From Symsagittifera roscoffensis (lineage: Eukaryota; Xenacoelomorpha; Acoela; Convolutidae), in the NCBI RefSeq assembly GCF_963678635.1, contig NC_087070.1:20631461-20691460 (forward strand): a stretch of DNA of 60,000 nt, read 5' to 3'. The notes under the pieces are model-generated. The model searched no databases. It saw only the letters and a list, made by a program, of their open reading frames with translations, and had not been told where the DNA came from. This document shows, in pieces, positions 55,446 to 60,000 of the stretch; the first letter of the stretch is position 1; every line of letters begins with the position of its first letter. The position numbers were made by a program, and so were the translations under genes.

Positions 55446-57480
55446 AATAATTAATATTTCAGTGGCTCTGCTATGTCTAAAACCACTGGATGCATAAGAT
55501 TAAAAAACTTATTTTTATCAACATTGTGTTTTGTTTGACTTTTAAAATACAAACAACACAGCCGCCTGATTTTCCACAAAAGAAAAGTGTCCTTTTAGAA
55601 AAAAAACCTTTGAACAAAAAGGTTAAAAGTAAAAAAAGTGAACTTGAACAGGTGTTTGTTCATGCTATATCCAGGCAATAACACATAAATCAGTCATCAG
55701 TCACGTTTAATGAGTACGAAGCAGATATAGTATTAATCCATTGTCCGTTTTTTACAACATTGATTCCAATTAGATAAAAGGACTTCTAGGAGAACGCTGT
55801 TGTGTTTAAAATTATTGAAAAAACAATGTCAAAAAAGATGCAAGGATGTTGAATTGAGAAGGATGTTTCAACTGTCCATAGCGCCAAAATCTGTTCCACG
55901 TTTTTAATGACAAAAAGTACCGCGCAAACTTGAAAGTAAAACCTAGTTTTCTAGTTTAAAAATAGAGTAATTGGGTTAATATGTACTTGGTATAACACAT
56001 TGGCATTTTTTCTTGTTGTAAAATTTTTAAATCCTCTCTTAGAATTACTTTCCTTTTCTTGAGTAAAATCTTTTAAGATGATCTATAATTCTTCATTAGT
56101 AGGTTTTCAGATCAGAAATTTTTTGTTTATTATCTGAAAATTATATCAAAATTCAAGCATATAGAGTATGCGTTTCGGTTTCGACAAAATATCGGCCATA
56201 AAACTTTGTTTTTTTTTCTGTGCAACTTTCTAATACATCAAGGATAAATTAGTTTAAAAAACTTCCAATTAATTCACATTACAAAAAATTTCGAAATTTT
56301 TAATAAAAATTGTTTCAAAATCTTGGCTTTTATGCACTTGTGCGTTTTACGGCTTTTCTTTCTTTATTCAGCATTATGAGATAAAAAATTTTGGTATGTG
56401 CCTGCTAGTGTCTAACAGGATTTATGAAGTACTGAAACATCTACATTAGAAGGAGTGCTTCGAAAATTAACTCCCAGCTCTGAAATAACAATAAAAAAGG
56501 TACATCTGAAAGTTTTTTCAATTTGGATCCGCACTCAGTCAAGAGAACTGATGACTGATTAAAAGTTAAATTTGCGGATTGTTTCTATAAAAATCTAAAC
56601 AAAATGATTCATATCGATTAAAATACTAATCAAATCCTATTTTTAATCAATTATAATTCATTTTGAAATATTTTTTTGCCCAATAAAATTTCGATTTTTA
56701 TTACTGAAGTTTAATTGATTAAAAGCAATAATTTATGTTTTTCATAGAAATTATGCTTCTCATAGAATTTGACTATTGCAAAAAAAATTGAGAAACGTTT
56801 TAACAGTATTGGAATGAATCCCATTATGTAAATATTTTGCGTTTCTTTTCTCAAACAAATGCTGTTCATAGTTATGCAAGTTTTTTTTGCTAAATTTTGT
56901 GTTGGTTAGGCAAAAAAAAATTTAGTTAGGCAAAAAGAGATAACAATCTGTTCTAATCGATTTCAGCAAATTTCTTCTAGATGCCATCCATCCCCCACTG
57001 CTAAAAGTTCTGAAAATATCGTGATAAGTCAAATACAGATTAGATCCTCTCAGATCAGATTACAAAAATTACCGGTTGCAGTGCAAGAAGCGCAGAAAAA
57101 ATAAACCTCCATTTTTTTGAAAATCTTGATTTTTTCCTTTTGCAAGTTTGGTTCGTTTTGAGAGTAAATCGATAAGATAAACTCAAAGTATCTGAAATAT
57201 ATATCAACAGGTTTCATTGAACAGAGTAATTTTTAAAAAGCTAAAAAATAAAAAGAAATCCTTTTTTCAGTTTTTTTAGATTCAGTTTTATTAGAGCTTT
57301 ACAAATCTTTTATCAAGGTAAGCACTGCCTAAGCTTCGAAAACACATTTCTACGGCTAAATACATGTCGACGGATAAATACTTCAAGAAACAATTACAGC
57401 GTAAAAATGAGCTGTTTGCTGTACTCGCTTGCTTAACTGTCTCCAAGTTAGACAAAAATTAAATATTTCAAACTCACTTT

Positions 57481-57691
57481 TCTCAGTTTCAATGAAATTG
57501 CTGGGAAAATTTTCTAATGTCGATTGACTCAGGGCTGCATTGATTTCAATTATATATATCATTCGGCCCATTGTGATCATTAATGCAGCAGGGACGAATT
57601 TTTTGGCCTTTTTTTGCAAATTTCCTGAATTTGCGAGAGCAAAAAGTAAATACAAGATTAAAACATAACGGAAGAGAGTGTTTCCCTTCAT
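57481..57691 (-). CDS. Possible first exon of a small secreted protein
   Basis: ATG at 57691 is followed by a signal-peptide-like sequence (MKGNTLFRYVLILYLLFALA), a basic segment and a second hydrophobic stretch. GAAAA|GTGAGT is a good donor (phase 1). No downstream exon was identified and the protein is not recognised. It may be chance. Confidence 0.2.
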
Positions 57692-57699
57692 TTTTAGAG

Positions 57700-57960
57700 G
57701 CCGGAACAGAAAGTGTTAATTGAGAATCAGTGAAAATGGGAATTAGTGTCAACTGAGAACAAGCAAAAAGCAAGGGCAATTTGAAATATTTGGCAATTGA
57801 GAACCAGTGACCATCTTGACCACTGACAAGTAAAAAATTTCAGAACAAATAAAAACTGAAACCAGCGACATTTGAACTAAGTGACAAGTGGAAAATGGTG
57901 ACAGTTGAGAACCAGTGACAATTAGGAATAACAAGAACTTCGAACTGAGAAAGATTGAAA
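57700..57960. repeat. Degenerate CAGTGACAATTGAGAA repeats
   Basis: About eight imperfect copies of a ~20-25 base unit containing GAGAACCAGTGAC occur in 260 bases. Minus-strand open frames here are repetitive by-products. Confidence 0.55.
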
Positions 57961-58224
57961 TTCGAAGTTTTTAATTACCTATTCATTTTCTCAGCTCATG
58001 TCAAACAATGGGAAGAAGGCATCGGGGGGCACCCTTTCTTCAAATTTTGCTAGTTACTTAGTTGCTTGTTACTTAGTGACCTCTTTTTTGGACGAACAAT
58101 CCCAAACCCAAATTGTCTTTATGGGCTTCTGTCACCACAATACGTTTTTGGGAGGGAAATGGCTGATAAATAACTAGTGTTACGAATTGAATTGCATAAA
58201 CCTAAATCCTTGATCTAAAAAAAC

Positions 58225-58870
58225 TTGACACAATGTTTCAAACAAAAAAAAACACTCAAACAATTTACCTCGCATCTGATCACTGACTTTGGTTTTTTTT
58301 TGATTTTGGCGTCAAACTATTTTGAAATACTTTGTAGCAATTTAAAGATTTTTCAGCCAACTCGGTGTGTTGAAATTTCTGTGCCGAGGCATTTTCTTTA
58401 TTCCAAATATTGGTGAATATTGCAGCTGAGACCACCTCATTGTGTGCTCAATAAAACTACCTACGATAAAATTTGATTATCAAGATTGAACGAATATTAA
58501 AAATAGGATTATAAGGAAGATTTAAACAAAGAATGGACAAAATGCATCTTAAAAAGGAGGGGTATACTCAAAATGTTACAACAACTGAGAAGTGTCAATT
58601 TCTCTTTTTTAGTTGACTACTCATGCTAAACCGTTGGCTGTAACTAATTTGTAAATCTGAACCTATTGAGCACAAACTGATTAAAGTAATCGATTTTATA
58701 TTTGACCAAAAGATTTTTTTATTGAAGAATAAATCTGTTACAAATCAAACATTTGATATCAGATGATTTATTCCATCGGTCTTTTAACTTGAAAAAAAAA
58801 TTAAACTATCAAATTTCTTTGTGATTGTTTTCAAAAGATAAATCGAAAGCGAAAGTTTAATAACACAATT
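58225..58870 (+). other. Upstream region of the acyltransferase gene
   Basis: AT-rich sequence, presumably promoter and 5' UTR of the gene at 58871. I see no clear TATA box. TTTTCAAAAG near 58840 could act as an acceptor for a non-coding first exon or a trans-spliced leader. Confidence 0.35.
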
Positions 58871-60000
58871 ATGGATCCAAAAAATCCAAATACTGGAAAA
58901 AAGAGCCAAACATTTTGTCATCGGCCTTATCTGGACTCGCTACGAGGCTTTGCTTGTTTTATCGTCATTTTATTTCATTGCGAATTACCTGCTTTTTCAA
59001 ACGGATTTCTGGGTGTGGACATATTTTTCGTATTATCTGGATATCTCATTACCTCAATCTTACTTCGCAAACTCTATTACGAACACAGATTAAAATATTG
59101 TGAGTTTTACTCCCGAAGGTTCCAAAGACTTTTCCCTGCTTCTAGTTTAACTTTGATTTTAACAGCAATAATTTATCGTTATGTCGAATTAAATGAATAC
59201 GTGAACAAACATACAAATTCGTTCATAGCATCTTCATTTTATTATTCCAATTGGTACAATCTTAGAGTCGCTTCAGATTATTTTACCGATAAAGGTTCCG
59301 ACCAGAGTCCTGTTGTACATTTTTGGTCGCTCTCAATTGAAGAACAATTTTACCTTTTTTATCCAGTCGTAATCGCAATTATTTACAAAATCAGCAAGAA
59401 AAAAACTTCAATAACAATTCTTGTTTTTGCTTCTCTTTTCGTTTTTTCATTCTCTTTAAATATGAAGCTCTATGAAAAAAGTCATATGATGTCCTATTTT
59501 TCTACCTGGGGACGCCTGTACCAACTTTTTGCAGGTGCTTTGGCAGCCTCCATTTTATTTCACAGGGAAATTACGGAGACCAACTTTTGTCACTATGAGT
59601 TCCGTAATTCTGAAAAGTTTCGTCTTTTGATCACCGCTATAGAATCAGCTATTGGGTTTGCGATAGTTACCATGTTGATTTTTATTGCTAAGTCAACTTT
59701 CAATGCATTAATTTTAGGATTTACAGCTACAACTTTCACTTTCTTCTTGATTCTTGTTTTTGAAGTTACCGGAGAAAAAAATTTCACAAAAAAACTGCTT
59801 TCACAGAACACATACTTGAAATTTATAGGAAAAATATCCTATAGTATGTATCTAACGCATGTTCCTATCACAAAAATTGGTGATATTCTTGAGGTTTTTC
59901 CCTTTCAAAAGGTACCCCGAGCTTTGTTAATTTTGTCAATCACTGTAGTTATTTCTACAATCATCTGGCATTCTGTTGAAAAACCAGCTAAAAACACTCT
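58871..60000 (+). CDS. Acyltransferase 3 (OafA-like) membrane protein, partial
   Basis: ATG at 58871 opens 376 codons without a stop or intron to the window edge. Family landmarks: YLDSLRGFACFIVILFHCE has the conserved Arg and the likely catalytic His in TM1; GFLGVDIFFVLSGYLIT follows in TM2; RRFQRLFPA is the basic R..R..P loop; HFWSLSIEEQFYLFYP is the strongest family signature. At least eight hydrophobic spans are visible, and VEKPAKNT near the edge corresponds to the end of the acyltransferase core. These proteins move acyl groups across or along membranes onto sugars or other acceptors. The closest known sequences of this pattern are bacterial OafA and the nematode-type animal homologues. 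A C-terminal SGNH domain may lie beyond the window. Confidence 0.85.
   Translation, partial: MDPKNPNTGKKSQTFCHRPYLDSLRGFACFIVILFHCELPAFSNGFLGVDIFFVLSGYLITSILLRKLYYEHRLKYCEFYSRRFQRLFPASSLTLILTAIIYRYVELNEYVNKHTNSFIASSFYYSNWYNLRVASDYFTDKGSDQSPVVHFWSLSIEEQFYLFYPVVIAIIYKISKKKTSITILVFASLFVFSFSLNMKLYEKSHMMSYFSTWGRLYQLFAGALAASILFHREITETNFCHYEFRNSEKFRLLITAIESAIGFAIVTMLIFIAKSTFNALILGFTATTFTFFLILVFEVTGEKNFTKKLLSQNTYLKFIGKISYSMYLTHVPITKIGDILEVFPFQKVPRALLILSITVVISTIIWHSVEKPAKNT

Larger units (their letters stand above)
55446..58224. other. Mostly non-coding; repeats
   Basis: No confident gene. A plus-strand frame at 55490-55681 has a hydrophobic N-terminus but no further support. 57700-57960 carries degenerate copies of TTGAGAACCAGTGACAA. 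The rest is AT-rich. Confidence 0.4.

Noticed and set aside
55490-55681. Small plus-strand frame with a hydrophobic N-terminus and Lys-rich end
   Set aside because: Composition follows the A/T-rich background; no other evidence for a gene.

Overview
The window is nuclear DNA from a metazoan, probably an invertebrate; I cannot place it more closely. It is AT-rich and gene-poor, with small exons flanked by GT-AG (and several GC-AG) splice sites, long introns full of repeats, and several kinds of transposon relic. I see no bacterial features such as operons or ribosome binding sites.

Layout. 1-410: probable 3' end of a LINE reverse transcriptase reading frame. 2244-2384 (-): one exon carrying the ATP-binding lobe of a protein kinase. 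4270-5300: degenerate TCGAC-rich repeats. 5533-8409: an inverted-repeat transposon family with a 1.3 kb tandem duplication. 9221-15996: remains of an envelope-bearing LTR retroelement. It has a broken reverse transcriptase, an intact 869-residue glycoprotein frame, a second large frame of unknown function interrupted by one TGA, and a candidate LTR. 16365-20509 (+): a three-exon tetraspanin-like membrane protein with an unusually long charged tail. 21.2-28.0 kb: repeats, including a large inverted repeat and a cluster of GCGGAATCCGC-type palindromes. 28796-29049: a small element bounded by a 9-bp target duplication.

From about 55.4 kb down to 29.5 kb, the minus strand holds one large multi-exon gene for an ankyrin-repeat, coiled-coil protein. 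I could phase 15 exons, and all neighbouring junctions agree except for one 1-base frameshift. Two different upstream pieces (exons at 55.1-52.2 kb, or a single ATG-containing exon at 48.2 kb) end in the same phase. Both can join the first common ankyrin exon, which suggests alternative promoters. Three of its introns appear to begin with GC instead of GT. An antisense, decayed Ty3/gypsy element with two 98% identical LTRs (34181-40266) sits in one of its introns.

50.79-51.53 kb holds three copies of a 51-bp block followed by an inverted-repeat element with a 105-bp-armed hairpin. At the right edge (58871 onward, +), an uninterrupted frame encodes an acyltransferase-3 (OafA-like) membrane protein that runs off the window.

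The genes do not form a pathway. The clearest under-described object is the envelope-bearing retroelement with its unknown third frame. The ankyrin gene's alternative 5' ends and GC donors are the most interesting host features.
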